From NCBI GenBank assembly GCA_024803745.1, contig JANJXV010000013.1:16551501-16615500 (forward strand): 64,000 nt of DNA, written 5' to 3'. A model generated the notes under the pieces. That model searched no databases, was not told where the DNA came from, and saw only the letters and a program-made list of their open reading frames with translations. Shown here piece by piece: positions 49,290-60,660 of this stretch (position 1 is the stretch's first letter; each line of letters opens with the position of its first letter). The translations under genes were made by a program, and so were the position numbers. This stretch comes from Megascapheus bottae (Eukaryota; Chordata; Mammalia; Rodentia; Geomyidae).

Positions 49290-50589
49290 AGCTGTAAGTG
49301 TTGGATATATGTTTATTTACATATTTATTAGCATAGAGAACTGTTTCATTGTGATATTTCTATACATTTATACAATTTGTCTATATCAAACCCTCTATCA
49401 CTCTTCCTTACTCCCCATTTCTAAAATAATTCCAATAGGCTTCATTGTCCTTTTTGCATGTATGCAAAGAAACGACTTCAATCATATGCATTCTTATTTA
49501 CCTTCATTCAGTCACTCTCTTCCTAATACCCCCTCCCCACACAAAGCACATTTTACTTTCCTGTCATTCATTTTTAGTGTGTATTAATTGTAAGGGGTTT
49601 CACCATAGTAATTTAGGCATGCATATATAGCCCTTTCTATTGTTTTCTCTTCTCCTCTTCCCAACTCAGTATTGATAAACAGCTTTTTGAGTTCATAGAG
49701 TTGCAATGAATTTCAGAATTACTCTCCACTGTCTTTTTTCCCCTTACACACCCCCCCACACCCACACCCACACCCACATCATATGTACATACAGATATGC
49801 ACATTCATGAATACATGTGTACTTTATATCTAGCTTCATCAAATAAACAAAAACATGATATTTAGCTTTATGAGCTTGGCTTATCTCATTCAACATGATG
49901 CTGTCCAATCTAGTTTCCAGAAAATGACATGATTTTACTTTTATTTATAGCTGTGTAATATATACCTATCTTCTTTATCCATTCATCTGTTGTTGGGAAC
50001 TTAGGTTGATTCTACTGTTTGGCTGTTGTGAACAAAGTTGTAATACACATAGGTCTATAGGTATCGTTGTTGTGTGTTTATTTACTCTCTTTTGAATATA
50101 TGCCCAATAGTGGTATGGCAAACTGCACAAGTCAGGAACAGAAGCATCAAGAACCAACTCATACAGATACAGTCATCTAATTTTCAACAAAGGAGCCCAA
50201 AATATACACTAGTGAAAAGACAGCTTCAACAAATAACTCTAGGGAAACTGGCTATCCACAAGCAGGAGACCGAAACTTGACATTATCTGCCATCTTGTTT
50301 AAATGCATCAAATAATGCAAAATAAGACCTAAAACTTTAAATCTATTATAGAAAAATACTAGAAGTTATAGGCACCAAAAATTATTCTGAGTGAAACTCC
50401 TGTTGCCCAGAAACAAAGAATGGGGGATAACAAATGAGGCTATATCAAATTTTAAAATTTCCGTGCAACAAAGGAAAAAATTGCCAGAATAAAAGAATAA
50501 TCCGTGAAATTGGGAGAAAAATCTTCACCAGCTATTCAATAAATAAGGGATTAATATATAGAATATACAGAGAGCTAAAAATACCTTCA

Positions 50590-50760
50590 ACAGTAAGCTG
50601 TTGCCTTATGCTTATAATCCTGGCAACTCAGGAGTCTGAGATCCAAGGATCATGGAAAGCCACCCCCACCCCCAAATAGTGGTATAGTGCTAGCCTTGAG
50701 TAAGATAGTTCAGAGACTGTGTACCAAGGTCCTGAGTCCAAGCTCCAAGTCTCCTCCAGA
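50590..50760 (+). repeat. B1-Geo composite SINE, truncated, inside L1
   Basis: TATAATCCTGGCAACTCAGGAG, ATAGTGCTAGCCTTGAGTAAG, CCTGAGTCCAAGCTCC. Confidence 0.7.
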
Positions 50761-51068
50761 ACCTCTCCTCCAAACCAATAGAACACCAACAAAAAACTCA
50801 AGAATAAAAACAACTAATCCAATGAATAAAAGGGCAAGTGAATAGAATAGGCAGTTCTCCAAAGAAGTACAAATAGCTAATTGATACATGTAGAAGTGTT
50901 CAACGTCCTTAGTCATAAATGAAATACAAATCAGAATCACTAAGATTGCCTCTCACTCTAGTCAGCACGGCAATCATCAAGAGAACAACAATGCTGGTGA
51001 AGTTTTGCACATGTGGTGAGGAAGCTCTTTAAATATTGTTGGTTGGAATGTAAACTAGTGTGTGCATT

Positions 51069-51301
51069 TTTTTTTTTGTGGGTCATTAGGCTTGATCTCG
51101 GCCTGGGCACTGTCCCTGAGCTCTTCAGTTCAAGGCTACCGTACTACTCTGGAGCCAAGCCTCATTTCCCATCGTTTAGAGGTTAATTGGAGGTAAGAGT
51201 CTCAGGTCCTTTTGTGCCCAGGCTGGCTTTGAACCTTGATCCTCAGATCTCAGCCTCCTGAGTAGCTAGGATTACAGGCATGAGCCACTGCGACCCGGTT
51301 T
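51069..51301 (-). repeat. B1-Geo composite SINE with target duplication
   Basis: Flanked by TAGTGTGTGCATT (51056-51068) and TAGTGTATACATT (51302-51314). T-run, GTGGGTCATTAGGCTTGATC, GTTAATTGGAGGTAAGAG, GAGTAGCTAGGATTACAGGC. Confidence 0.85.
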
Positions 51302-51569
51302 TAGTGTATACATTCTTGATATAAGTTCTTTATTAGATATGTGCTTTACAAATTTCTCTAATTCTGCAACCATCATTTCGTTTTAAACTTCTTTGACAAA
51401 GGCCATTATTTTTATTTTGTTGCTTGTGCTTTTGTGTCATGTCTAAGAAGTTGTCTAATAAGATTTATCTCCATATATTTTTCTAAGAGTTATTACCAAA
51501 ACTTCAGCCCTTACTCATGAGGCCACTGGTCCATTTCAAGTAATGTTTGTATGTGGCTTCAGATGAGGC

Positions 51570-51969
51570 TCTGCTGTGTGTAGGGCTAGTGTTCCACAGA
51601 GGTTTATATGTAAAGGTTTGGTCCCTAAGGTAATGGTATTGGGAGATGTTGTAGGCCTTTAAATGGTGAGCCTGGAGAGAGGTCCTTGGTTTATTGGGGT
51701 CATAGTGTAGAATAGGATTTTAGGTCCCTTCCCATTAGCCTGTCTCTGATCCAGTTGGAGATGTGAACATCTTGTTCTGACATTTGCTCCCCACCACTGC
51801 CTTCTGTACCAACAGGTTGACGTAGACAGAGTTGGCCTTCACCAAGAGTTGGCCCGCACTAAGTTGCTGGAACTGTAAACCTTCCAAACAGCTGTGAACT
51901 AAATACAACTTTTCTCTTTATGAAGTTAATATCGTTCTGTTATTTTATTGTGGTAATGTAAATCTAATA
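51570..51969 (+). mobile_element. Possible MaLR-type solo LTR
   Basis: GTTTGGTCCCTAAGGTAATGG, GTATTGGGAGATGTTG, AGTTGGCCTTCACCAAGAG, TGGAACTGTAAACCTTCC and CTAAATACAACTTTTCTC run in the order of MaLR LTRs (CCC-TAAGGTGATGGTATT through CTGTGAGAAATAAA-like). No internal coding region. Confidence 0.5.
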
Positions 51970-52157
51970 CAGTCCTGGGGCTTGAACTCAGGGCCTAGGT
52001 GCTATCCCTGAGTTTCTTTTGCTCAAGGCTAGCACTCTACCAGTAGAACCACGGCACCACTTCTGGCTTTTTCTGTGTATGTGGCACTGAGGAATCAAAC
52101 CCAGAGCTTCAATACATGCTAGGTAAGCACTCTATCCCAGCCACATTCCCAGCTCTT
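51970..52157 (-). repeat. ID-Geo composite SINE
   Basis: CAGTCCTGGGGCTTGAACTC, GCTCAAGGCTAGCACTCTACC, CAATACATGCTAGGTAAGCAC. Confidence 0.85.
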
Positions 52158-52269
52158 GACTTCTTTCTTAATCTCATGTAATGGCATACAATATCTAGGT
52201 GATTTTGCCTTTAGTATACCTGACAGGTCAGTCAGTTTCTCTTCAGGTCTCCTCCCACTGGCTTAATTT

Positions 52270-53340
52270 AGCTTTCCACCAATTCCCCTTGGATTCCTTA
52301 ATTCTTCTATTTGATTTCCTTGCTTCTAGTCTTGTCCCTTTAACCTATTTCTAGTCCAATGCATGAATGATCTTTCTGAATGCAAATCAGATCCCCTTTC
52401 TCTTCCTTTAGAAAAAAAAATCCATCAGTTGCTTCCTCTAGTCTTTAGGATAAAATCCAAACACTTTATCATGTCTTAGAGTCCTTTGTAACCTGATCTT
52501 GCCTGGCTTTCCTGCTTCATTTCCTCTACTTTTTCTTGAACTACTAAATCCCAGCTGTACCAAATTACTTACTTGGAATTTCTCAACTGCTCCATACTAT
52601 TGCATAATTCAGTGCATTTATACCTGCACATCTTGCTGCCTGGACTGCCCTTCTAGCTGACATCTCTTCCCTGTGCTTGATGAATGCCTACTTTTTTTTC
52701 TTCTTTTTGTAGTACTAGGGTTTAAACTTAGGACTGTATTTCTTAGGCAAATATTTTACTTCTTGAGCCACGCTCTCTCCCTATCTCTTCACCTTTGAGG
52801 CACTCATCTGCAGCATGAATTCTGAAAAGTTTAATGTCAACCTCATTTCTTGGCACTCCAATATACCTCACGTGCAACTACTTTTATATATACTATCTGT
52901 GTTACACTGTTGTACTTGTTGATTGGTGATGCATCTCTTCATCTTGTCCACTCAGGACTTGATAGGTTTATTTTTGTATTCGCTATCAAACAGAATATTT
53001 TGATATGCTTGCTAACTTTGATAATTATTTTTTCAGTGCATCGTATATACACAGAGGAGACACTGTTTTATTTTTACTGTGCCTAATTTTGCAGGTTCGC
53101 CCCCCCTTTTTCTTCTTCCTTAAAAGCTTTCTCGTTCTCTTTACAGGTTTTGTATCCTGTTTGTCCTCTTATGTCTGACCTCAGCCTCCTTTCCCTCTGC
53201 ATGTGCACTCTGAGTCACTCCATCCATTTCCTTAGCTTTAATTGCTGACAACTCCCAAATCTGTTCTCCCAGAAAGACCTCATTCCCAAGCTCCAGATGG
53301 TCCCAGACATCTCAAACTCAGCAAGTACAAAACTAAACTC
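52270..53340 (+). mobile_element. Ancient L2-like LINE segments
   Basis: GCAAATCAGATCCCCTTTC, GATAAAATCCAAACACTTTATC, CTTTGTAACCTGATCTTGCC, GCCTGGACTGCCCTTC; and 53170-53340 with CTCCCAAATCTGTTCTCCC and CAGACATCTCAAACTCAGC. A reverse tRNA-like SINE unit interrupts at about 52690-52790. The 78-codon frame at 52850-53086 is not recognisable. Confidence 0.6.
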
Positions 53341-53452
53341 TTTTTCTTTTCTTTTCTTTCTTAGGGATTAGAAAAATTAAAAGAACTGTAGGAAAGCTTC
53401 TGAAACAATTTTAAGGAAAAACAGCTAGGAATTAAGCCTAGACAATATTATT

Positions 53453-54686
53453 TTTTTTCTACGATGTTATTTATTCACTATTGTATTTTAGTTCTTTTTT
53501 CATATATTTTTATTGTAATTAATAGAAGGGTTACATGATATTTGCCAGATAGATGGTGTATTAATTCCCATACATTGATACCCTTTCACATGTCTTGGTC
53601 CCCATTTCCCTCCCCGCACCCCCGCCCCTCATCTTGTTTTCGCCCCTTCCCTATCCAATTTCAAATAACCAAATACAAATATATCCGATATATCAGGTAA
53701 CAAAGTGAGATATTGTAACAATATGAGATAACCAAGGGACAGCAAAAGAGATGAGAGATAACATAGTACCTTAAGAACAATAATCATTCATTATATGCCT
53801 TATGTTTCTATATCCTAGAGATCCTTTCATTTAGCGTCCTACTATATGGCCTTTTGTATCAAGGTTTTGCTCTATTGCAAATCTCTGCTAGGAGAGCCCA
53901 AGGTTTCTACTGATTATGACAAATGAGGGAAACCATTGAGCCTAAGTTCCTTTGAGTCTGGCTTACTTCACTTAATATGATTTTTTCTAAGTCTTTCCAT
54001 TTCCTAACAAATGGGGCAATATCATTCTTTCTGACAGCAGCATAGAATTCCATTGTGTACAAATACCACATCTTGTTGATCCACTCATCAACTGAGGGAC
54101 ATCTAGGTTGGTTCCATATCTTTGCTATGGTAAATAGTGCTGCAATGAACATTGTTGTGCTGGTGGATTTAGTATGTCCTTGTTTCTGGATAATTGGGTA
54201 AATGCCAAGTAGTGGAATTGCTGGGTCATAGGGGAGCTCTATGTTTAGTCTTTTGAGGAACTGCCATACTGTTTTCCATAGTGGTTGAACGAGTTTGCAC
54301 TCCTACCAACAGTGCAGTAGTGATCCCTCCTGGCCACATCCTCTCCAGCATCTGTTGTTATTAGTTTTATTGATCCTGGCCATTCTAACTGGAGTGAGGT
54401 GGAATCTTAGAGTTGTTTTGATTTGCATTTCTTTTATGACCAGAGGTGTTGAGCATTTCTTCATGTGTCTATGGGCCATTTTTGTTTCTTCTTCAGAGAA
54501 GACTCTCTTTAAGTCTTTGGCCCATCTTTTAATGGGATGGTTGTTACTTTGGAGATTAGTTTTGGATTGATTCAATTTTTTGAGCTGTTGTTATATTTTA
54601 GATATGAGGCCTTTGTCTGTTGTATGGTTGGTGAAGATCTTCTCCCACTTTGTAGGCTTCCTGGTTAGTTTACTAGCTATGTCCTT
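53453..54686 (-). mobile_element. Recent 5'-truncated L1 with 16-bp target-site duplication
   Basis: Flanked by CCTAGACAATATTATT at 53437-53452 and 54687-54702. The insert reads, on the minus strand, late ORF2 ([29 protein letters not shown]-like [19 protein letters not shown], then LLHCW), a TAG stop replacing the second Trp of the conserved HCWWEC (54298-54300), then in-frame MFIAALFTIA and WINKMWYLYTMEFY, and a 3'UTR identical in type to 28509-28877. Not autonomous: 5' truncated and interrupted. Confidence 0.9.
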
Positions 54687-54702
54687 CCTAGACAATATTA
54701 TT

Positions 54703-55237
54703 AAGCAATTTCATTTTTTCAATGACATTAGTAGGTATAGCGTTAGTATTTTTTATCTACTTGAACAGTGCAATGCTTGCTGAGAGTAAACAGCCACACA
54801 ATGCAGGTAGAGTTTATTAGAGAACAAACTGGTATCCACATGAGGGTCCATGAAGAAGGGCAGACCCCTGGCAGGCTCCAAGTTTAAGTTGGTAGGGTGT
54901 GGGTGGGAGGAGGTGTGACCAGGGTGGTCCATGATGTGACATCAGAAAAGGGAAGGTGCCTGCCTCCAGGTATGCCAGTTACAGGAAGCCTATACAGAAG
55001 GGAGAAGTTTCTACTCAAGGGGGTAAGTGGGGTTCTGCCTGGGGGCCTTCCTGGGTGGACTTACAAACAGCAGTTACATTTCTTTAATACTGTGTTCTTA
55101 TGCTGGGTGAATACTCATGTACCAAGGTATAGGTAAAGCCACCGTATAAACAAAATTATCTTCTCAGAGCATTGTTTAATAGTTTTTTTGTATGTACATA
55201 TGAATGATGTACAATATAACGCACAAGAATTAAAAAT
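54703..55237. other. Intergenic, possible LTR-derived stretch
   Basis: Bases about 54770-55140 (CACACAATGCAGGTAGAGTTTATTAG, GGGTCCATGAAGAAGG) are G-rich and unlike their AT-rich surroundings. I cannot assign a family. Confidence 0.3.
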
Positions 55238-55470
55238 GTGGGGCACTGGTGGGTCATGCCTGTAATCCAAGCTATTCAGAGGGCTGAGATCTGAGGGTCA
55301 CAGTTCAAAGCTAGCCTGGGTAGAAAAGCCTGTGAGATTTTTCTCTCTGATTTACCAAAACACTGAAAGTAGAAGTGTCGTGCAAGTAGTAGAGTACTAG
55401 CCTTAAGGAAAAAAGCTCAGGAACAGTGCCCAGGTCCTGTATTCAAGCCCCAGGACTGGCACTGGAAAAA
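55238..55470 (+). repeat. B1-Geo composite SINE
   Basis: GGGCACTGGTGGGTCATGCC, TGTAATCCAAGCTATTCAG, CGTGCAAGTAGTAGAGTAC, ATTCAAGCCCCAGGACTGG. Confidence 0.85.
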
Positions 55471-56029
55471 ATAAATAAAAAGAACTAAACATCTTTATTT
55501 TAATATTAAAAGTATACATACATTGTGGAGTTGAATGCAAAATGTCAGTAAGGTTTAAACTCCTTTCCCCAAAATGTAAGAATGTAGACTACTTCTATCA
55601 ATAGAGAATCTCAGATTTAATTACTAAATTTATGTTGGAGAGTCAGAGGAAGTCTACACTATGCCTGTGCATTTACCAGTGTGGAGAGGATAGTCTTCAG
55701 GGTACAGTTATGCAGGTCAACAATGAAAATCTTCTTTGCAGGAAGTTCTTTTTCAGATAAAGAAGAAGGAAACAAGAGAAGGGAGGGATTTGTGAGGACA
55801 AATTGCAGATCAAGGTTGAAGAAATCAGTACAACAGTACACCAATTCATTCAACACTTATAAGATGCCTGTTTTGTTCCATGGGAAAGATGAATTAGACG
55901 CATTCTGTGCTCTTAAGGAGCTCACTATTTATTAATGTACAATATAATTATGCCACTGCTATAATGTACAGTACAGTGTAAAACTAGACTACCAGATAAG
56001 AAAATACAGAAAATATTCCAATTTATAAT
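55471..56029. other. Intergenic, L2-like remnant
   Basis: CCAATTCATTCAACACTTATAAG and TTAAGGAGCTCACTATTTATTAATG at 55838-55940 resemble an L2/MIR-type element; otherwise unique. Confidence 0.35.
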
Positions 56030-56989
56030 AGCATCAAAAATAATGAGACACAGGAATAAGTACAGCCACAGAGGTGATAGATCTGTATCCTGAAAACTAT
56101 GACACAAACATGAAGATAACACAAATAGCTAGACTTGGAAGAATTAATATTCTTAGATGTCCATACTATCTAAATGGATCGACAGATGCAATATAATCTC
56201 CATCAAAATGTCAATGGAGTGAGATGCTGGTGGATTATGCTTAGTTACTCAGAAAGCTGAGATTTGAGAACTGAAGTTCAAAGTCAACTTGAGTAGGAAA
56301 GTAGGTGAGACTCTTATCTCCAATGTAACCATAATAGATCACAAACAGCATAACCTTACAACCTCACTAAAGAAGCATCACATATACTGATTTCAAACTA
56401 TATTACAAAGCTGTAGTACAAAGCTCTATCTGGTACAGGCACAGAATCCTGAGATAGAAAGTAATAAATAAACCCATGCATTTACTTATCTGATTTTAGA
56501 CATATGTGCCAAGATTAAAACTAGTGAGGGGAAAGCCTTAACCAATGGTGTGGGGAAAATTGGACCCTTGCCTTATATCATCCAAAATTAATATGAAAAG
56601 GACTAAAGATTTAAGTATGTGAAACTAATAAAATGCATAGAAGAAAAACATAGCCGAACAAACTGTCTGACATTGACCATGACAGTAAAATTTTGTAATA
56701 ATATCAAAAGCATGGGCAAAGAGAAGTAGGGCTGTAAAGTTATGGATGTAGCTCAAGTAGTGGAGTGCATGTCTAGCTAGCACAAAGCTACAAAAAAAAC
56801 TATCTCAATACTACAAAAAAAATAAAAGGAAGACTATGTAATGAGTCAAAAGAATCAACTACAAAATGAAAGGGCAACCAATCTACAGAAGAAATACTTG
56901 TAAACCATAAATGTGATGATGAGGGGTTGATATGCAAAATAAAGAACTCATACAACTCAACAACCCCCCCCCCAAATAACCTGCCTTAA

Positions 56990-57225
56990 AAATCTGCAGT
57001 GGCTCATACCTGTAATCCTAGCTAGTCAGGAGGCTGAGATCTGAGGATCACAGTTCAAAGCCAGCCCAGGCACTAAAGACCGTATGACTCCTAGCTTCAA
57101 TTAATCACTAGAAAACTGGAAGTGGTGCAGCTGCAGAGATAACGGTGGTAGCCTTGAGCTGAAGAGCTCAGGGACAGAGTACAGACCCAGAGTTCAAGCC
57201 CCATGATCCACCAAAAAACAAAAAA
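56990..57225 (+). repeat. B1-Geo composite SINE
   Basis: GTGGCTCATACCTGTAATCC, TAGCTTCAATTAATCACTAG, CCCAGAGTTCAAGCCCCATG. Confidence 0.85.
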
Positions 57226-57334
57226 AAATGGGCAAAGGATCTGGATATTTTCCCAAAGAAGATATACAGCCAAGAAGCATATAAAAAAGTGTTTTAAATC
57301 ACTAATCATCGGAGAAATGCAAATAAAAGAAACT

Positions 57335-57560
57335 GAGATAAGCTGGGTGCTGGTGGCTCATGTAGAATCCTAGCTAGTCAAGAATCTGAGATCTGTGAGT
57401 CAAAGATCAAAGCTTGCCCAGGCAGGAAAGTTTTTGAGACTCTCATTTCCAATTAACTTCTCAAAAGCCAGAAGTGGAGCTGTGGCTTAAATGGTGGAGC
57501 ACTAGCCTAGCACAAAAGCTCAGGGAGAGTGTCCAGACCCTGAGTTCAAGCTCTAGGTCC

Positions 57561-57622
<62 letters not shown>
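57335..57622 (+). repeat. B1-Geo composite SINE with (CA)31 tail
   Basis: GCTGGGTGCTGGTGGCTCATG, TTTCCAATTAACTTCTC, CCCTGAGTTCAAGCTCTAGG, then a long uninterrupted CA run (57562-57622) where the A-tail should be. Confidence 0.85.
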
Positions 57623-57627
<5 letters not shown>

Positions 57628-57870
57628 TTATTGAGATAATTCCCATCTGTTAAAATGGCTTTTATCAAAAGGTCAAAAGAACCAGTATTAGTAAAAATAT
57701 AAAGGAAGGTGAACTTTATATAAGTTGGTAAATCCATTATGGAAAACATAAATAAAAATAGGACTGCCATGTGATCTAACAACCTCACATATGAATATAT
57801 ATGTAAAGGAACTGAAATCAGTACCTTGAAAGGTAAACAGTTTAACTCACAGTAACAGAATAGAATGGTG

Positions 57871-58484
57871 TCGCCTGGTGCTATGAGGTGGAGGAAATTG
57901 GTGATGTTATTCAAAGGGTCTACCCATTTCTCTTCCCTCCCACTTTTACCTTCTTCCCCTTTGCTTCCTTTGGTTTTGGGGATTGAATTCAGGATTTTAT
58001 GTATACTAAGAACCCTTGGATTTAAACTTTCAGTTAGAAAGTAAACTGTTGGGATCTAATGTATGGCATTGGTGGTGGCCAATGTGGTAGAATAAAGAAT
58101 TTGGACCAAGGTAATATGTTGAGCTTTGCCTGAGGAGCTTGGTGAACACTTCACATACAAAGTATCATTTCAGCTTTTTGCCTATCTTGAAAAAAGCTGT
58201 GTTTTCTGTTTTCCAGGAAATTGGCACATGAAATGTGTGGAAAATTAATAAGACATATGCTTATACTCATTTAAATCCCAGGGGAGAGGAAGGAAATCAT
58301 TTCTTTTGTTTCATGGGTCTTTAGCAGCATGGCTCAGCTCTGTTCTTGCACACAGTACTATGTTTATTAATTTTGTAAAGATCAACCAGGGTTCAATATG
58401 ACAAGGATGTAGCTTATTCTTCATTTAATAAACATATATTTAGCAACTACCATGTATTAGGCTATCACACTTAAGAAGATTTGG
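57871..58484. other. Intergenic, nothing recognised
   Basis: Unique AT-rich sequence. Confidence 0.3.
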
Positions 58485-58640
58485 AGGTGGAGGCATGGGG
58501 ATTCCAAGTTTGAAGCTAGCCAAGGAAAAGCCCTATCTCAGAAATGAAACAAAAACAATAGGTCAGGAATGGGAAGGGGTGTAATTCAAAGTTAGAGTGT
58601 TTGTCTAGTTAGTGCAAGGCTTTGGGTTCAATTCTCAGTA
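58485..58640 (+). repeat. B1/ID-like SINE, diverged
   Basis: GGAGGTGGAGGCATGGGGATTCC, AAAGTTAGAGTGTTTGTCTAG, GGGTTCAATTCTCAGT. Confidence 0.6.
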
Positions 58641-59299
58641 GAGTTCTTGGCTTCAGAAGCTTGATGAATGAAGGAATCAGTTGATAGGCAACTGAAATAC
58701 AGTGTGATGAATGCTTTCATAGGTTTATGTCCACAGGGCTATAATAGCACACAGGGTATCTGCTCTCAGGATGATATGGAGTTCTGAGGTTTCAAAAAGA
58801 GACTTCTCTGCATAATTTGTATGATAAGCAGGAGCTGACTTAAAGGACATTATAGTTGAGGGAACATCTTACATAAAGTTATAGTTTCCCATAAAGGGAA
58901 GCAGTAAGTAATGGTAGAAGACAAAGGGACTGGGCTGTAGAGAATCTTTGTGCTCTATGATTTCTAATTTTAACCAGTGGAGGCAGTGGTTAATCACTAA
59001 AATGATAATTTAGACCAGGTTGTAAAACCAACTTACTGAATTGGGACCAGCAAAGTATAGAATATTAGTATGCGTGTTTGCAAAGGAAAACGTATAAATA
59101 ATGATAAACTTATGAAAATATTTTGTTCTAGTGTAAATGTTTTTTTCTTGTCTGAGTCATAATATTTTTGAGAAACAATAAAGGCTCAGTGATACACTAG
59201 AAGTTAATGTATCAGATTAGTTTTAATAGAAATAAAAATGAATAGAAAGCTCAGGTACAAATGGCCATAATCACTAAAGACTTTCTTTTGTTGCTGTTG
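58641..59299. other. Intergenic, nothing recognised
   Basis: Unique AT-rich sequence. Confidence 0.3.
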
Positions 59300-59526
59300 G
59301 TGGTGGTCATGGGGCTTAAACTGTGGGCCTGCGTGCTGACCCTGAGCTCTTCAGCTCAAGGCTCTTTACCACTTGAACTACAGTGCCACTTCCAGTTTTC
59401 AGGTGGTTAATTGGAGATTAAGAGTCTCAAGGACTTTAGTGCCTAGGCTGACTTTGAACCTCAATCCTCAGATCTCAGCCTCCTGAGTAGCTAGGATTAC
59501 AATTGTGAGCCACTAGCACTCAGCTT
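59300..59526 (-). repeat. B1-Geo composite SINE
   Basis: GTCATGGGGCTTAAACTGTG, GGTTAATTGGAGATTAAGAG, GAGTAGCTAGGATTACAATTG. Confidence 0.85.
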
Positions 59527-60002
59527 AGAGACTATTTAAATATAACTAGAATTTAATATAACTAAGAGAGCCTGTATATGCTACCTTAGTATTAAATGTG
59601 CTATTCTCAGTACCAACTTCAGCTAGTATCAGTTTCCCAGTGGCATTCAGGAAAACAACAGACTTAATTCTTATTTAGCGGAACACACTCTTTTCAGTGA
59701 CTATTAGTTGAGGCTCATCCATTCTAAGCTCATCAGAACAGATTGCCATATACAAATGTGGGGTGCATGTTTGGACATCAATTGAGGATAAGGAACTTAA
59801 AATGCAACATGAATAAACAGAAATATTGGAGGCATAGGTGTGGGGATGGTCAGAAGGTCCACCCAAATGTTTATGCATTTAGGTAGGTAAAAGTGGCAAG
59901 GTGGTAGGGAATTCATGAAATGGTAAGGGTAGGGAACTGTGCACAGAGAAACATCCAAAATATTTTCACATGCTTCTTGTGCATAAAACTAAAGGCAAGG
60001 AA

Positions 60003-60238
60003 GGCTGGGAATGTGGCTTAGTTTCAGAGTGCTTGCATAGCATTCACAAAGCCCTGGGTTTGATTCTTCAGTACCATATAAACAGAAAAAGCCAAAAGTG
60101 GTGCTGTGGATCAAGTGGTAGAGTAGTAGCTTTGAGCAAAAGAAGCTCAGGGACAGTGACCAGGCCCTGAGTTCAAGCTCCAGGACTGGCAAAAACAACA
60201 ACAACAACAACAAAAACAACCAAAAACAACAAAAAAAG
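60003..60238 (+). repeat. ID-Geo composite SINE with 18-bp target duplication
   Basis: Flanked by AAAACTAAAGGCAAGGAA (59985-60002) and AAAACTAAAGACAAGGAA (60239-60256). Full-length with an (ACA)n/(AAC)n tail. Confidence 0.9.
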
Positions 60239-60471
60239 AAAACTAAAGACAAGGAAAGCAGCTAAAATAGTGAACAGATGCCTGGTTGTTGAAGGAGCCA
60301 TCACCAGGGAATTAAGATCAATTTCTAACATTACAGCTATAGTATGGAGGCAAGCTAGGGCTGTATTAATCCAGGATAGAAATGTCCTGGACTTCATTTT
60401 AGGGAGAAAGATTTCAGATCGGAGAAGCATGGCAACATATAGGTAAATAAATATGTATAGAAATATATCAA

Positions 60472-60660
60472 TATGCTGGACACTGGTGGCTCACACCTAT
60501 AATCCTAGCTCTCAGGAGGCTGAGATCTAAGGATTTCGGTTCAAAGACACCAGAAAACTGGAAAAGGTGCTGTGGCTCAAAGTGGCAGAGTGCTAGCTGT
60601 GAGCTGAAGAGCCCAGGGACGGCACCCAGGCAGAGTTCAAGCCCATAAACAAAGGGGGAA
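60472..60660 (+). repeat. B1-Geo composite SINE, internally deleted
   Basis: TGCTGGACACTGGTGGCTCAC, TATAATCCTAGCTCTCAGG, GCTGTGGCTCAAAGTGGC, GCAGAGTTCAAGCCC. Confidence 0.8.

Larger units (their letters stand above)
49290..51520. mobile_element. Mosaic of L1 fragments in both orientations
   Basis: 49290-50060 reads as reverse L1 3' end and ORF2 C-terminus (ACTTAGGTTGATTCTACTG, GGCTGTTGTGAAC). 50110-51055 reads as forward ORF2 (TCATCTAATTTTCAACAAAGG, TATTCAATAAATAAGGGATTAAT, GTTGGTTGGAATGTAAACTAG). 51315-51500 is reverse again (GATATAAGTTCTTTATTAGATATG). All frames are broken. Confidence 0.65.
56030..57870 (+). mobile_element. Old L1 ORF2-region fragments interrupted by SINEs
   Basis: GACAGATGCAATATAATCTCC, ATTACAAAGCTGTAGTACAAAG, GGACCCTTGCCTTATATC, GAAGATATACAGCCAAGAAGC and GGACTGCCATGTGATCTAAC are in ORF2 order on the plus strand. 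Frames are broken throughout. SINEs sit at about 56215-56320, 56720-56825, 56990-57225 and 57335-57562. Confidence 0.75.

Noticed and set aside
45846..54686. L1 ORF2 fragments as host reverse-transcriptase genes
   Set aside because: All are 5' truncated with broken frames and, where young, target duplications; they are retrotransposon debris.
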